In this document: positions 27,719 to 35,776 of the stretch, one piece after another
Layout: each line of letters begins with the position of its first letter
How positions within the stretch are numbered: the stretch's first letter is position 1
Source: Hyphomicrobium sp.
Lineage (GTDB): Bacteria > Pseudomonadota > Alphaproteobacteria > Rhizobiales > Hyphomicrobiaceae
DNA: 64,000 nt
Direction of reading: 5' to 3'
NCBI GenBank assembly: GCA_003987725.1
Contig: RXJH01000003.1
Location: forward strand, 307,474-371,473
Notes under the pieces: generated by a model
Database searches by the model: none
The model's input: the letters and a program-made list of their open reading frames with translations, nothing else
Told to the model about the DNA's origin: nothing
Translations under genes and position numbers: made by a program

Positions 27719-27826
27719 AAAAAGACCGTTCTGCCCGGATTGAGCGTCCGTGGTCGAGGGGTCTTTCAGCATGCACTCTTGATTGAGTGTGGAAGAGCCG
27801 GAGAGCCGCATCTCCGGCTCTTTTTC
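27719..27826 (+). ncRNA. Candidate small RNA ending in a strong terminator
   Basis: Three stems occur in order on the plus strand: AAAGACC/GGTCTTT (27721-27766), CACTC/GAGTG (27774-27789) and a 12-bp GC-rich stem (27793-27822) followed by TTTTT. No coding gene lies upstream on this strand for this terminator to serve; the nearest upstream genes are all on the minus strand. A small RNA is the simplest reading, but no promoter or known family is recognised, and the 5' end is a guess. Confidence 0.3.
27793..27825 (+). terminator. Rho-independent terminator
   Basis: The stem AAGAGCCGGAGA/TCTCCGGCTCTT (12 bp, loop GCCGCA) is followed by TTTTT on the plus strand. On the minus strand the hairpin lies 12 bases after the histidine-phosphatase stop but is not followed by a U tract, so it may act weakly in that direction too. 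Confidence 0.75.
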
Positions 27827-27833
27827 ATCCGGC

Positions 27834-28451
27834 TCAAATCCACTGCATCTTGCCGTTCGCGAGCTTCAGGATCCTGTCCTGAGGAACTTCGAGGAATGGC
27901 ACGAAAGCCCGGTCGATTCCGAGAAGCGCCCCGCGCGCGACGCGGCTGACGCCGCCGTGGCTGACGGCAACGGTGTCGGTCGAAAGGCTCGCCAGCCAGG
28001 CCGAGACGCGTTGCTCGAGGTCGCGATAGCTTTCGCCGCCTTGGGGTCGCCAGCCGTAAGGGTCGGCGGACTTGCCCGCGACACCCTCGGGATCCCTGGC
28101 GGGAAGCTCCGCCGCTAGCTCGCCCTCCCAATGGCCATAGCTCAACTCGACGATTTCGGGCGCGGTACGAAAGGCATCGGGATCGAGCCCGAGTGCCGAC
28201 CGCGTCAGCCGCATCGTCTCGACAGCACGCTGCAGCGGGCTCGACACGAAATCGAAGTTCGCGACGGAGGGCACGATCCCCTTCAGGATCTCGCCGTGAC
28301 GGCGCGCCTGCGCAATTCCCGTTTCGTTCAAGGGAATGTCGCGTTGCCCCTGGTAACGAGACTCCCGATTCCAATCGGTCTCGCCGTGGCGGATGAGATA
28401 AAGTGTGATTCCCGGCTTCAAAGAGACAGCGACTGACGCGTCCCCGCTCAA
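27834..28451 (-). CDS. Histidine phosphatase family protein
   Basis: A 205-aa phosphoglycerate-mutase-like phosphatase. The catalytic LYLIRHGETDWN is near residue 20, SSPLQRAVETM follows, and the second catalytic histidine is in VSHGGVSRVAR. The substrate is unknown; relatives include GpmB, CobC and sugar or nucleotide phosphatases. The start appears to be a TTG at 28451 overlapping the fabI TGA (TTGA), so translation is probably coupled; another in-frame TTG lies at 28421. No ATG exists before the catalytic motif. Confidence 0.85.
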   Translation of the reverse strand: MSGDASVAVSLKPGITLYLIRHGETDWNRESRYQGQRDIPLNETGIAQARRHGEILKGIVPSVANFDFVSSPLQRAVETMRLTRSALGLDPDAFRTAPEIVELSYGHWEGELAAELPARDPEGVAGKSADPYGWRPQGGESYRDLEQRVSAWLASLSTDTVAVSHGGVSRVARGALLGIDRAFVPFLEVPQDRILKLANGKMQWI

Positions 28452-29299
28452 GCGTCTTCGCTCTTGACGACAGAGATGTCGGGAGCGTCCTCGTTCTTCA
28501 TGCCCTGGATGTGGTAGCCGCTGTCCACGTGATGGATTTCGCCGCTGACGCCGCGCGAGAGATCGGACAGCAGGTAGAGACCGGCGTTACCGACATCCTC
28601 GATCGTGACATTCCGGCGAAGCGCGGAATTGTACTCGTTCCACTTCAGGATATAGCGGAAGTCCGCGATTCCGGAGGCCGCGAGCGTTTTGATTGGACCC
28701 GCCGAAATGGCGTTGACGCGGATGCCCGTCCGGCCGAGGTCGGCCGCCAGATAACGCACGCTCGCCTCAAGGGCCGCCTTGGCGACGCCCATGACGTTGT
28801 AGTGCGGCATGACCTTCTCGGCGCCGTAGTAGGTGAGCGTCACCAGCGATCCGCCGTTCGGCATCAGCTTTTCGGCGCGCTGGGCGAGCGCGGTGAACGA
28901 AAAGCACGAGATCAGCAGGCTCTGCGTGAAGTTCTTTTCCGTGGTGTCGACGTAGCGGCCATCGAGCTCGTTCTTGTCGGAAAAGGCGATGGCGTGGACC
29001 AGGAAGTCCAGGCTGCCCCAGGTCTTGGCGATGTGATCGAACAGGTTATCGATGGATGCCGCGTCGCTCACGTCACAGTGCAGGACGTTTTTCGCGCCGA
29101 GTTCGGCAGCGAGCGGCTCGACGCGCTTCTTGAGTGCATCGCCTTGATAAGTCAGGGCGATTTCCGCGCCTTGCGCCGCGCAGGCCTTGGCGATGCCCCA
29201 GGCGATCGATCGATTGTTCGCGACACCCATGATGAGGCCGCGCTTGCCCGCCATGAGGTTGCCTGGGAAGGTGGACGTGTTCGCTTGAGGCCCCGCCAT
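28448..29299 (-). CDS. fabI: Enoyl-[acyl-carrier-protein] reductase (FabI)
   Basis: FabI reduces enoyl-ACP with NADH in the last step of fatty-acid elongation. The 283-aa SDR-type protein has the FabI cofactor motif GVANNRSIAWGIA, the substrate-loop region and the active-site tyrosines and lysine in YYGAEKVMPHYNVMGVAKAALE spaced as in the family (described, not quoted in longer form). I start at the ATG at 29299 with AAGGAAA upstream; the longer frame to 29425 has no conserved residues. It lies downstream of the ABC exporter genes with a 168-base gap and is followed by a coupled phosphatase. Confidence 0.94.
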   Translation of the reverse strand: MAGPQANTSTFPGNLMAGKRGLIMGVANNRSIAWGIAKACAAQGAEIALTYQGDALKKRVEPLAAELGAKNVLHCDVSDAASIDNLFDHIAKTWGSLDFLVHAIAFSDKNELDGRYVDTTEKNFTQSLLISCFSFTALAQRAEKLMPNGGSLVTLTYYGAEKVMPHYNVMGVAKAALEASVRYLAADLGRTGIRVNAISAGPIKTLAASGIADFRYILKWNEYNSALRRNVTIEDVGNAGLYLLSDLSRGVSGEIHHVDSGYHIQGMKNEDAPDISVVKSEDA

Positions 29300-29467
29300 G
29301 GGCGCAATTTCCTTAATTATTCCAATTTGGGATTGGTAAGTTTGGCCGCATCCTACACAAATGCCCCTCCCGGTCCAGATGCCCGGATGGGGGTAATGCG
29401 CGGCCATTGGCCCGGGGGCGGCCATCCGGCCCCGGCGCCGTCGTTGTTTCGTAATGGGATCGGTAGC

Positions 29468-30208
29468 TTAGTGAGCCGCCACGGCGACGGCGTTTCCGGA
29501 AATCTTCGGCCGCTCTGAGCCTGCGATGCGCCCGTCGTCGATGGTTATAATCCGGTCGGCATATTGAAGCGTACGGTGGTCATGGGTGACCGCCAGAACG
29601 GCTCTGCGCGTGTCCTGGGCGACCTGGGCGAGCAACTCCATGACAGCCATGCCGTTTTTGGCGTCGAGCGCCGCCGTCGGCTCGTCGGCCAGGATGACCG
29701 AGGGCGATCCCGCCAGAGCCCGGGCGATTGAAACGCGCTGCTTTTCGCCGCCCGACATCTTCGACGGCATGGCGCTGATGCGATGGCCGAGTCCCACGGC
29801 TTCCAGCGCCTCGGCGGCCTGGTCGTAGGCGCCCGCCCCGTTGATGTCGCGAAGATCGAGCGCCAGCATGACGTTCTCGACCGCGGATAAGGTCGGCACG
29901 AGATTGTACGACTGGAACACGAACCCAACGTGCTTCCGCCGGAGGTTGGCAAGCTGCTCCTTGCTCATGTTTTGCGTCTTCATGCCGGCGATCGTGAGCT
30001 TTCCCTCCGTCGGCGAAAGGATGCATCCGAGGATCGAGAGCAGTGTCGTCTTGCCCGAACCGGACGGCCCCATCATGAGCGTCAGCTCGCCGGTCTGTAG
30101 TTGCAGGTCGATGCCTTTGAGAACCTTGATCTCGTTCGGCGCCGAGCCGAGCACCTTTACGATGCCTTCGGCCTCAACGATCACCTTGCTGTTGCTCGGC
30201 TCGGTCAT
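29468..30208 (-). CDS. ABC transporter ATP-binding protein (DevA/MacB type)
   Basis: A 246-aa ATPase with Walker A GPSGSGKTT, Q-loop FVFQSYNL, signature MSGGEKQRVSIARAL, Walker B VILADEPTAALD and the switch histidine in VTHDHR. The subtype is the LolD/MacB/DevA group that powers export through a four-helix permease and a membrane fusion protein. It starts 21 bases after the DevC-like permease with AGGAGA in front. The fusion-protein gene of the set lies about 3 kb upstream. Confidence 0.93.
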   Translation of the reverse strand: MTEPSNSKVIVEAEGIVKVLGSAPNEIKVLKGIDLQLQTGELTLMMGPSGSGKTTLLSILGCILSPTEGKLTIAGMKTQNMSKEQLANLRRKHVGFVFQSYNLVPTLSAVENVMLALDLRDINGAGAYDQAAEALEAVGLGHRISAMPSKMSGGEKQRVSIARALAGSPSVILADEPTAALDAKNGMAVMELLAQVAQDTRRAVLAVTHDHRTLQYADRIITIDDGRIAGSERPKISGNAVAVAAH

Positions 30209-30229
30209 GTTACGTCTCCTGGAAACCGG

Positions 30230-31444
30230 TTAGCGGCTGAACACGACGGCCGGGTCGATACGGACGACCTTGATGATGGCACTTGTCGCAGCGAAAATGC
30301 ACATGCCGATCGTGATCGCGAAAAGCTGCACTGCGAGCGGCGTCGTCATGATGATCGTCAGTTTCGTATCCTGCGCGGCTTGGATGGCGATGAGCGCCAG
30401 GCTCATGCCGAGAACGTAGCCGATGAGGCCGGATAAAACGGCCTGAATGAGAATGACCTTGACGATGTAGCCCGCACCGGCGCCAAGAGCGCGCAACGTG
30501 GCAAACTCGTTGATGTGATCCTTCGTGCTCGAGTAAAGCGTCTGGGCGACGATGACAATACCGACGATCAGTCCGAGAAGCTTACCCGCGTCAAGCGCTG
30601 CGCCCGCACCGGTTTGTTTCAGCCAATAATCCTGGCTGCGTGTGCGGAATTGCTCCTGCGTCAAAACTTCTGTGTCGGGAAGCCGCCTTTCGATTTCCTT
30701 ACGCACCGTTTCGATATCGGCGCCCGGCAAGAGCGTCACACGCTGATAGCTCGCCTGGTCCTGATTGGCACCCGCCAGACGGCGGGACTCTTCGAGCGAC
30801 ACGAAGACAAAAGGCAGTGTGGTGAACGAGCGCACGCGCTTGGTGATGGCGACGAGCTTGACCGTTGTGCCGTTGAGTTCAGCCACGTCGTTGAGCCGGC
30901 TGACGCCAAGATCGTTGAAATAGCTGCGATCGATCGCGACCGTGTTCGGCGCTTCGAGCGCTGCGCGGCTGCCGTCGGTGATATTCAAGGGCAGCGCTTT
31001 CGGGCTGTCCCCGGCGGTGCCGATCAGTAGAACGGTCGTTTCTCCGCCAGCCGGTTTCCGCCAGCGAGCGAATGAAACCAGCATGTCCTCCGAATTGGCG
31101 ACTCCGGGTGCCGACAACGCCATGTAGCGCTCGCGGCCAGACAGGAACGACGGATCGTCGTAGCTCTTCGTCCCGAGCGGAACGACCCAAAGATCAGCAG
31201 GCGCTGCATCGATGATGGCCGCGATCTTGTTGGCGGAGCCGAGATAGATGCCGGACTGCACCGCGACGAGCACGACCGAGAACATGATGCCGACGACGGT
31301 CACGAAAAAGCTCAAGCGGTCATGGAAGAGATTGCGGTACGCAAGCTTCACAACCATTGGCAGTGTGCGCTTGCCCTGCCTGGGCCGCGGCGACGGTGCA
31401 GTTCTCGTCTTCGCGAAGGTCGTCGCTGAAGCTGCAAGTTCCAT
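30230..31444 (-). CDS. ABC exporter permease (DevC-like)
   Basis: A 404-aa permease with a cytoplasmic N-terminal stretch of about 35 residues, a first membrane helix (LSFFVTVVGIMFSVVLVAV), a periplasmic domain of about 200 residues, then three C-terminal helices (LLGLIVGIVIVAQTLYSS, YIVKVILIQAVLSGLIGYVL, LAVQLFAITIGMCIFAATS). This is the MacB/FtsX plan of heterocyst DevC-type exporters, which move glycolipids in cyanobacteria; the substrate here is unknown. AGGAGGGG precedes the ATG. It forms a two-gene unit with the ATPase. Confidence 0.88.
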   Translation of the reverse strand: MELAASATTFAKTRTAPSPRPRQGKRTLPMVVKLAYRNLFHDRLSFFVTVVGIMFSVVLVAVQSGIYLGSANKIAAIIDAAPADLWVVPLGTKSYDDPSFLSGRERYMALSAPGVANSEDMLVSFARWRKPAGGETTVLLIGTAGDSPKALPLNITDGSRAALEAPNTVAIDRSYFNDLGVSRLNDVAELNGTTVKLVAITKRVRSFTTLPFVFVSLEESRRLAGANQDQASYQRVTLLPGADIETVRKEIERRLPDTEVLTQEQFRTRSQDYWLKQTGAGAALDAGKLLGLIVGIVIVAQTLYSSTKDHINEFATLRALGAGAGYIVKVILIQAVLSGLIGYVLGMSLALIAIQAAQDTKLTIIMTTPLAVQLFAITIGMCIFAATSAIIKVVRIDPAVVFSR

Positions 31445-31558
31445 GACCCTTTTCCCCTCCTTGAGGCAATGGTCGAAATTTGACGATAGCGGTTCGGTTT
31501 GAGCTTTCCCAGGGCCGGGCGTGCGGATAGCCCTGGGGCTTTAGAATTAGGCTTAGCG

Positions 31559-32113
31559 TTACTCGCAGGGCACATCGACGAGCCCGGCAATGGCCGGCGA
31601 GTAGCGGCGGCAGACATGCTTGGTTTCGACGGCTGCGGTGGTCGTTTCCGTATCGGCCTTCGCAGTGGTCACAGTCTTGTCCGTCGTCGTCGAAGCCTGC
31701 TTAATCGAGCCGGTGGTGACATCCTTGGCCGGCGTCGTCGTTTCGTTCGCGGCGGCCGGTGACTTCTCGATGACCGTCGTGGTGGCCGGATCGGAAGAAA
31801 GCTTGTCTTCGAGCTTGGCCGTCTGAACGACGGGCGTCACGGGAGCCTTCACAGGCACGTCGGCGACATCAACCTTCGGAGCGCTCTTGGCCTTTGCGAT
31901 TTTGCGTGCCGGAGCATCGTCCTGGTAGTCGCGGCGCACGGTGCGGGGGCGGTCGTTACGCCGGTAGTCCCTGGCGCTCAAATTCTCGGCCGAGTGCGCG
32001 ATGAACGTTCCGAGCGGGAAGCCGAAGCCGAGGCGGACGCCGGCGTTCGCGGCATTTGTCATCGTGGTGCCGGCCAGTACGGCAGCGGCGAGGGCGAAAG
32101 CGATCTTGGTCAT
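31559..32113 (-). CDS. Exported Thr/Ala-rich protein of unknown function
   Basis: A 184-aa secreted protein. The signal peptide MTKIAFALAAAVLAGTTMTN ends near ANA. The middle is low complexity, rich in Thr, Ala, Lys and Val, and looks disordered. The C-terminal 20 residues form a compact motif with two cysteines (HVCRRYSPAIAGLVDVPCE) that could make a disulfide. GGAGG precedes the ATG at 32113. It sits between the DevC-like permease and the small cytoplasmic genes, all on the same strand. I recognise no family with a known role. Confidence 0.7.
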   Translation of the reverse strand: MTKIAFALAAAVLAGTTMTNAANAGVRLGFGFPLGTFIAHSAENLSARDYRRNDRPRTVRRDYQDDAPARKIAKAKSAPKVDVADVPVKAPVTPVVQTAKLEDKLSSDPATTTVIEKSPAAANETTTPAKDVTTGSIKQASTTTDKTVTTAKADTETTTAAVETKHVCRRYSPAIAGLVDVPCE

Positions 32114-32282
32114 GTGAGCCTCCAGCGGCAATTTTGTTTCTATCTCGTCGCCGGTCCTCGCCGGCTATGAGAGGAGAATGCCTCAGCGCTTCTTCCACCG
32201 CTGTTCCAGCCGGAACACCGCGATCGAATTCGGAAATTCTGAATTTGCGTAGTTAAATCAGTATGTTAGATGGCACGCCAGG

Positions 32283-32705
32283 TCATGCAGCGATCCGCAG
32301 TCCCAAGTCGTCGCTGACATTGTGTGCCACGGGGGCGGTCGCCGCATCGAGCGCCATCAGCAATTGCTGTGCATTGAACCCGAAGCGGATGTTCAGTGGA
32401 CGCCGCGCCGCTTCGCGCACAGCTGCAGCCCAAATCCGGAAGCCTCTGTCCAGAAACAGGGCCTTGAGACGCCGGCTTGCGAACACGTCGAGAAGCGCAC
32501 GAAAGCGGAGCGCGGTCGCGAGACGGATAGCGTCGGGAGCTTCAAACTCAGCCCAGAGATCGTCTTCGAGAACGCGGATCTCGTCCTCCCTGAGACCGCG
32601 GAGAAGCGCCAGCCCCTGACCTCGCTCGATCAGCATCTCTATGATGACGTTAAGCTCTGAAGCGTTGACCGCCGGAACGTCGGCGAGATCGATATTCGCA
32701 CGCAT
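32283..32705 (-). CDS. Uncharacterised protein, partner of a cold-shock-like gene
   Basis: A 140-aa cytoplasmic protein, mostly helical, with Leu/Ala/Arg-rich segments (NVIIEMLIERGQGLALLRGL, then RLATALRFRALLDVFASRRL). There is no membrane or signal segment. The start at 32705 has AGGGAGAG upstream and lies 23 bases after the cold-shock-like gene, so the two are probably co-transcribed. I recognise no family. Confidence 0.65.
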   Translation of the reverse strand: MRANIDLADVPAVNASELNVIIEMLIERGQGLALLRGLREDEIRVLEDDLWAEFEAPDAIRLATALRFRALLDVFASRRLKALFLDRGFRIWAAAVREAARRPLNIRFGFNAQQLLMALDAATAPVAHNVSDDLGLRIAA

Positions 32706-32728
32706 GGCACTCTCTCCCTGAACACCGA

Positions 32729-32947
32729 TCAAGCAGCGATGCTGCCGAAAGCCGACCACGGCGAACCAGCAAGCACGATGATGTCGCGAGCCTTGAGTTC
32801 ACCAAGCTGAAAATGAACCTCCTGGCCTTCGAGATCTTCGAAGCGATTGCGAATGTCGGCGCCTTCGAAACGATAGGCGCGGCCGTCTTCAGCGCGGATC
32901 ACGCCGACCCCGAGATCGCGGCGGAATTTTTTGATTTCTCCGTACAT
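32729..32947 (-). CDS. Small cold-shock-domain-like protein
   Basis: A 72-aa protein whose opening MYGEIKKFRRDLGVGVIRAE has the beta-strand rhythm of a cold-shock domain (compare G-x-V-K-W-F-x-x-x-K-G-F-G-F-I), followed by DGRAYRFEGADI and QEVHFQLGELKARDI. The aromatic RNA-binding residues of classic CspA are largely replaced, so nucleic-acid binding is uncertain. GGAGAG lies 6 bases before the ATG at 32947. A longer frame to 33004 lacks a ribosome site. Confidence 0.6.
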   Translation of the reverse strand: MYGEIKKFRRDLGVGVIRAEDGRAYRFEGADIRNRFEDLEGQEVHFQLGELKARDIIVLAGSPWSAFGSIAA

Positions 32948-33122
32948 TTGTTCTCTCCATGAGGCTGCCAGGATGGCCGCTGTCTTCATGGATGCATCAT
33001 GCAAAAGACCTTGATTCTCCGCTGTTCCTGAGGGGACACGACGAACACGGATAATAAATTTCGCGACGCCGTTTGCATCTTTGCGAGCTCATGAAGAATT
33101 CGGAACGAATGGTTAAAACGCC

Positions 33123-33177
33123 GGCGGGGAGGCGCGGAGAATGGGACCGCATTCCCATCTCGCACGGCCTCCCCGCC
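33123..33177 (-). terminator. Long hairpin downstream of the membrane fusion protein gene
   Basis: The arms GGCGGGGAGGC and GCCTCCCCGCC pair over 11 bp, and an inner stem ATGGGA/TCCCAT with flanking GAG/CTC extends the structure to about 55 bases. Read leftward it is followed by GGCGTTTTAA. It lies 130 bases after the fusion-protein stop and probably ends that transcript. The remaining part of the 360-base gap (32948-33122) should hold the cold-shock-like gene's promoter; I see nothing else in it. Confidence 0.55.
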
Positions 33178-33307
33178 ATAGGACCGGCGACAGCTTCGCT
33201 AAGGAGGAAGCAAGCCGCCGCTGGCCTTTCGAAGGTTCCGTTTTAAAGCTGACCAACCGCCAACATCACGCGCCGGCGATTTCCCTCGGGAGCGCTCGGC
33301 TTCCCCC

Positions 33308-34390
33308 TCACTTGAAAAAAGCGTCGGCCCTCATTCCGGGGAGCAACGGGGGATTGCCGTCGAGATCGACCGTGACTTCGAGAACTTCGACGTCGGTCGG
33401 ACGGCGGGCGCCGCGAAGCGCGAACTGCGGCGAAGAGAGCGACGGGGCGAGCGCTGCGACCGTGCCTTGGAATTCCTTGCCCGGATACGCATTGCTCTTC
33501 ACCGTGACTTTGCCACCGACCTTGATCTTCGAGACGTCGGTCTCGTCGACCTCGGCCTTGAGACGCACGACCGACATATCGCCGAGAACGGCCAGAGCCT
33601 GGTCGGGAGAAGGCGCAACCATTTCGCCGGCCTTGGCGGGAAGCTGGAGAATACGGCCCGCGACCGGCGCGCGAATACGTGTTTTCTCGAGCAGCGCTTC
33701 GGCAACCGAAACATCCGAGCGTGCCGCTTGCAATGCCGATTCAAGCCGATTGGGCGCGGGAATATCGGCCTTTGATTGCGCGGAAGCATAATTGGCGCGT
33801 TCCTTTTGCAGCTTGGCTTTCGCTTTTGCCGCGTAATTGCGCGCATCTTTTACGCGGTCGGCGCTGCCGGTGCCCTGGCGCTGGGCCTGCAGTTCGTATT
33901 CAAGCCCGAAGCGCGCATTCGTCAGTGCCCGTTCGGCGGTGAAGACGTTGTCTTCTGCGGTGCGAAGATCGTCACGTGCCTTGTCGAGAGGCTGGGCGTC
34001 GCGCTCGCGTTTGCGGGACGCGGCCTCCGTCTCTGCTGCCTGTAGACGTGCGCGGGCCTCATCGTCGTCGAGGCGGATCAGAAGCTCGCCTTCCTCGACA
34101 TTGTCGTTGAGCTTCACATTGACCTCGGCGATGCGGCCGAGAAGCTGCGCGCCGACGCGAACAAGTCCGGACTTCGGCTCGATCCGGCCGGGTGCTGCGG
34201 CTACCCAGTCGATTTTCGCCGATGTTTCCTCGTTTTTGACAGTGTCGTCGTTTGCGGACTTGGCGCCCAGCAAGTCGCTGCGTGAAATGGCGATCGCCCC
34301 GAAGGCTCCGGCGCCGACCGCAACGAGCAGAAAGAGCAGCTTCGCGAGGAAGCCCCCTCTGCGTGGATGGTACGTATCGTCAGTGCTCAT
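33308..34390 (-). CDS. Membrane fusion protein (HlyD/DevB-like)
   Basis: A 360-aa periplasmic adaptor anchored by one N-terminal helix (AKLLFLLVAVGAGAFGAIAI). A lipoyl-like half-motif (GRIAEVNVKLNDNVEEGELL) is followed by a coiled-coil hairpin rich in Ala, Glu and Arg (about 105-235), the second lipoyl half (KTRIRAPVAGRILQLPAKAGE), and a beta-barrel region ending MRADAFFK. It is the natural partner of the DevC-like permease and ATPase, but three small genes and a terminator separate them. AAGGAGG precedes the ATG. Confidence 0.88.
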   Translation of the reverse strand: MSTDDTYHPRRGGFLAKLLFLLVAVGAGAFGAIAISRSDLLGAKSANDDTVKNEETSAKIDWVAAAPGRIEPKSGLVRVGAQLLGRIAEVNVKLNDNVEEGELLIRLDDDEARARLQAAETEAASRKRERDAQPLDKARDDLRTAEDNVFTAERALTNARFGLEYELQAQRQGTGSADRVKDARNYAAKAKAKLQKERANYASAQSKADIPAPNRLESALQAARSDVSVAEALLEKTRIRAPVAGRILQLPAKAGEMVAPSPDQALAVLGDMSVVRLKAEVDETDVSKIKVGGKVTVKSNAYPGKEFQGTVAALAPSLSSPQFALRGARRPTDVEVLEVTVDLDGNPPLLPGMRADAFFK

Positions 34391-34570
34391 GTCATAGTCC
34401 TCCTTAAAAATGCAGAGCTGGCCCGATATCGAAATCGGACCAACATCACGATGGACGCTATCGATCCTATCCCGCCTTCGCTGTTTCGGTTGGAACAGTC
34501 CGGTGATTGGGTCAATATCGTCGTTTGCGCGCTGACGTTTTTTGTAATCCGGGAATTGCGATTTAAGACG

Positions 34571-34604
34571 AAAAAAAGCTCCGGAATTCTCCGGAGCTTT
34601 TTTT
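34571..34604 (-). terminator. Bidirectional Rho-independent terminator
   Basis: The stem GCTCCGGA/TCCGGAGC is flanked by seven A on the left and seven T on the right, so the fold works on both strands. It lies 43 bases after the stop of the small exported-protein gene at 34647, whose transcript it most likely ends. Confidence 0.85.
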
Positions 34605-34646
34605 GTGTGTCGTTGGTGAGACTTCGCCGAAGACGATATCGGGGGC

Positions 34647-34922
34647 CTACTGGCACATCTCCCGGAGTGTCCAGCCGACGATTTTGCAGCTCTCCGAACC
34701 GTTGGCGTTTACGACGCATTTGCGATTGGGCAAGCGTTGATAATCACAATAGTAATTGCCCGAGTGCCCCGAATACCCGTGCATCGGCTTCGCGAAATTA
34801 TAGTCTTGGACGAAGAACTCCTTGGCGCCGCCGGCAGCGTATGCGGCCGAGGTGTTGAACGCCATCGCGGCAGCCAGAACGGCCAATGCGCCGAAAGCAA
34901 ACGTCGAGCTGAATTTCGTCAT
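34647..34922 (-). CDS. Small exported cysteine-containing protein
   Basis: A 91-aa secreted protein. The signal peptide runs from MTKFSSTFAFGALAVLAAAM to about AYA. The mature part is about 60 residues, rich in aromatic and glycine (HGYSGHSGNYYCDYQRLPNR), with four cysteines that suggest two disulfides. GGGAGGATTT precedes the ATG at 34922. It has its own terminator and is divergent from the glutathione-peroxidase gene. No family is recognised. Confidence 0.7.
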   Translation of the reverse strand: MTKFSSTFAFGALAVLAAAMAFNTSAAYAAGGAKEFFVQDYNFAKPMHGYSGHSGNYYCDYQRLPNRKCVVNANGSESCKIVGWTLREMCQ

Positions 34923-35139
34923 TGCCAAATCCTCCCTGGGTGAGCCTCGGAGGGCTCGTGAACATGATGGAGGCAATCTAGTCGCGGCAGCTGCCTGCGA
35001 CTGTTACGAGCGGAACAGGACTGCGGCCGCCTGGTGGCAAACCGGCCAAAAGTGCTATAATCCCGCCTGCATTGAACGTCGGCAAGCGTTGGAATTTGCG
35101 AGGAAAAATTTGCAGAAGCTTTTGAAGGCCGGCGCCAGT

Positions 35140-35691
35140 ATGTTCTCGCTCTGGAGGGCGCCCAAAAGCGTGGCGCCGCTGGCAGACGTAAACGGCACCG
35201 CCTACGATTTTGAATTCGTCAGCATCGACGGCGCCCCGATGAAGCTTTCGGATTGGCGCGGCCGCGTGCTGCTGGTCGTCAATTCAGCTTCGCTCTGCGG
35301 CTTCACCAAGCAATATGCAGGATTGCAGGAACTGTGGACGCGCTATGAGAATTCCGGCCTCGTCGTAATCGCCGTTCCATCGAATGATTTCGGCGAACAG
35401 GAACCCTCGCCCGACGGTGAGATCCAGTCGTTCTGCCAGGGCGTGTTTGGCGTTTCTTTTCCCCTGACATCGAAGCACTCGGTCGTCGGGCCGGAGGCGC
35501 ATCCCTTCTACAAATGGGCCGCCGAAACGATGGGCCCGGCCGGGATCCCCGTATGGAACTTCCATAAATATCTCGTCGGGCGGGACGGGCATCTTTTGCG
35601 CTCATTTTCCACCAAGTTGGTGCCCACATCCCATGAAATGATCTCCTGGATCGAGAAGGCTTTGGAGAAATCTTCTCCTCCACCGCACTAA
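35140..35691 (+). CDS. Glutathione peroxidase family protein
   Basis: A 183-aa thiol peroxidase. The peroxidatic cysteine is in NSASLCGFTKQYAGL; the Gln of the catalytic set is in FGEQEP and the Trp-Asn in VWNFHKYLVG. The usual FPCNQ cysteine is Ser here (VPSNDFGEQ), but a cysteine in FCQGVFGV is placed like the resolving cysteine of thioredoxin-dependent members. It is therefore probably thioredoxin-dependent rather than glutathione-dependent. Cys, not Sec, is encoded even though the genome has a selenocysteine system. There is no signal peptide. The start at 35140 is the first ATG near the domain; the open frame further upstream lies over the divergent gene. Confidence 0.9.
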   Translation: MFSLWRAPKSVAPLADVNGTAYDFEFVSIDGAPMKLSDWRGRVLLVVNSASLCGFTKQYAGLQELWTRYENSGLVVIAVPSNDFGEQEPSPDGEIQSFCQGVFGVSFPLTSKHSVVGPEAHPFYKWAAETMGPAGIPVWNFHKYLVGRDGHLLRSFSTKLVPTSHEMISWIEKALEKSSPPPH

Positions 35692-35776
35692 ATCGATCGT
35701 CGCGCGTTTCTGTTCAGGCCCGGTTCAAAGGGGCAACGGACAAATGACGCGTATTGATGATCATAGAGGGCGGACG

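Larger units (their letters stand above)
27327..27833. other. 507-base intergenic region with a candidate plus-strand small RNA
   Basis: The left part holds the aroC promoter region on the minus strand. On the plus strand a 64-codon frame (27526-27720) is open but I see no family, so I do not call it. The right end contains three stems in series ending in a good terminator, described separately. No repeat or insertion element is visible. Confidence 0.5.

Noticed and set aside
27548-27949. 133-codon plus-strand frame in the aroC-phosphatase gap
   Set aside because: It runs through a strong terminator and into the antisense of the phosphatase gene.
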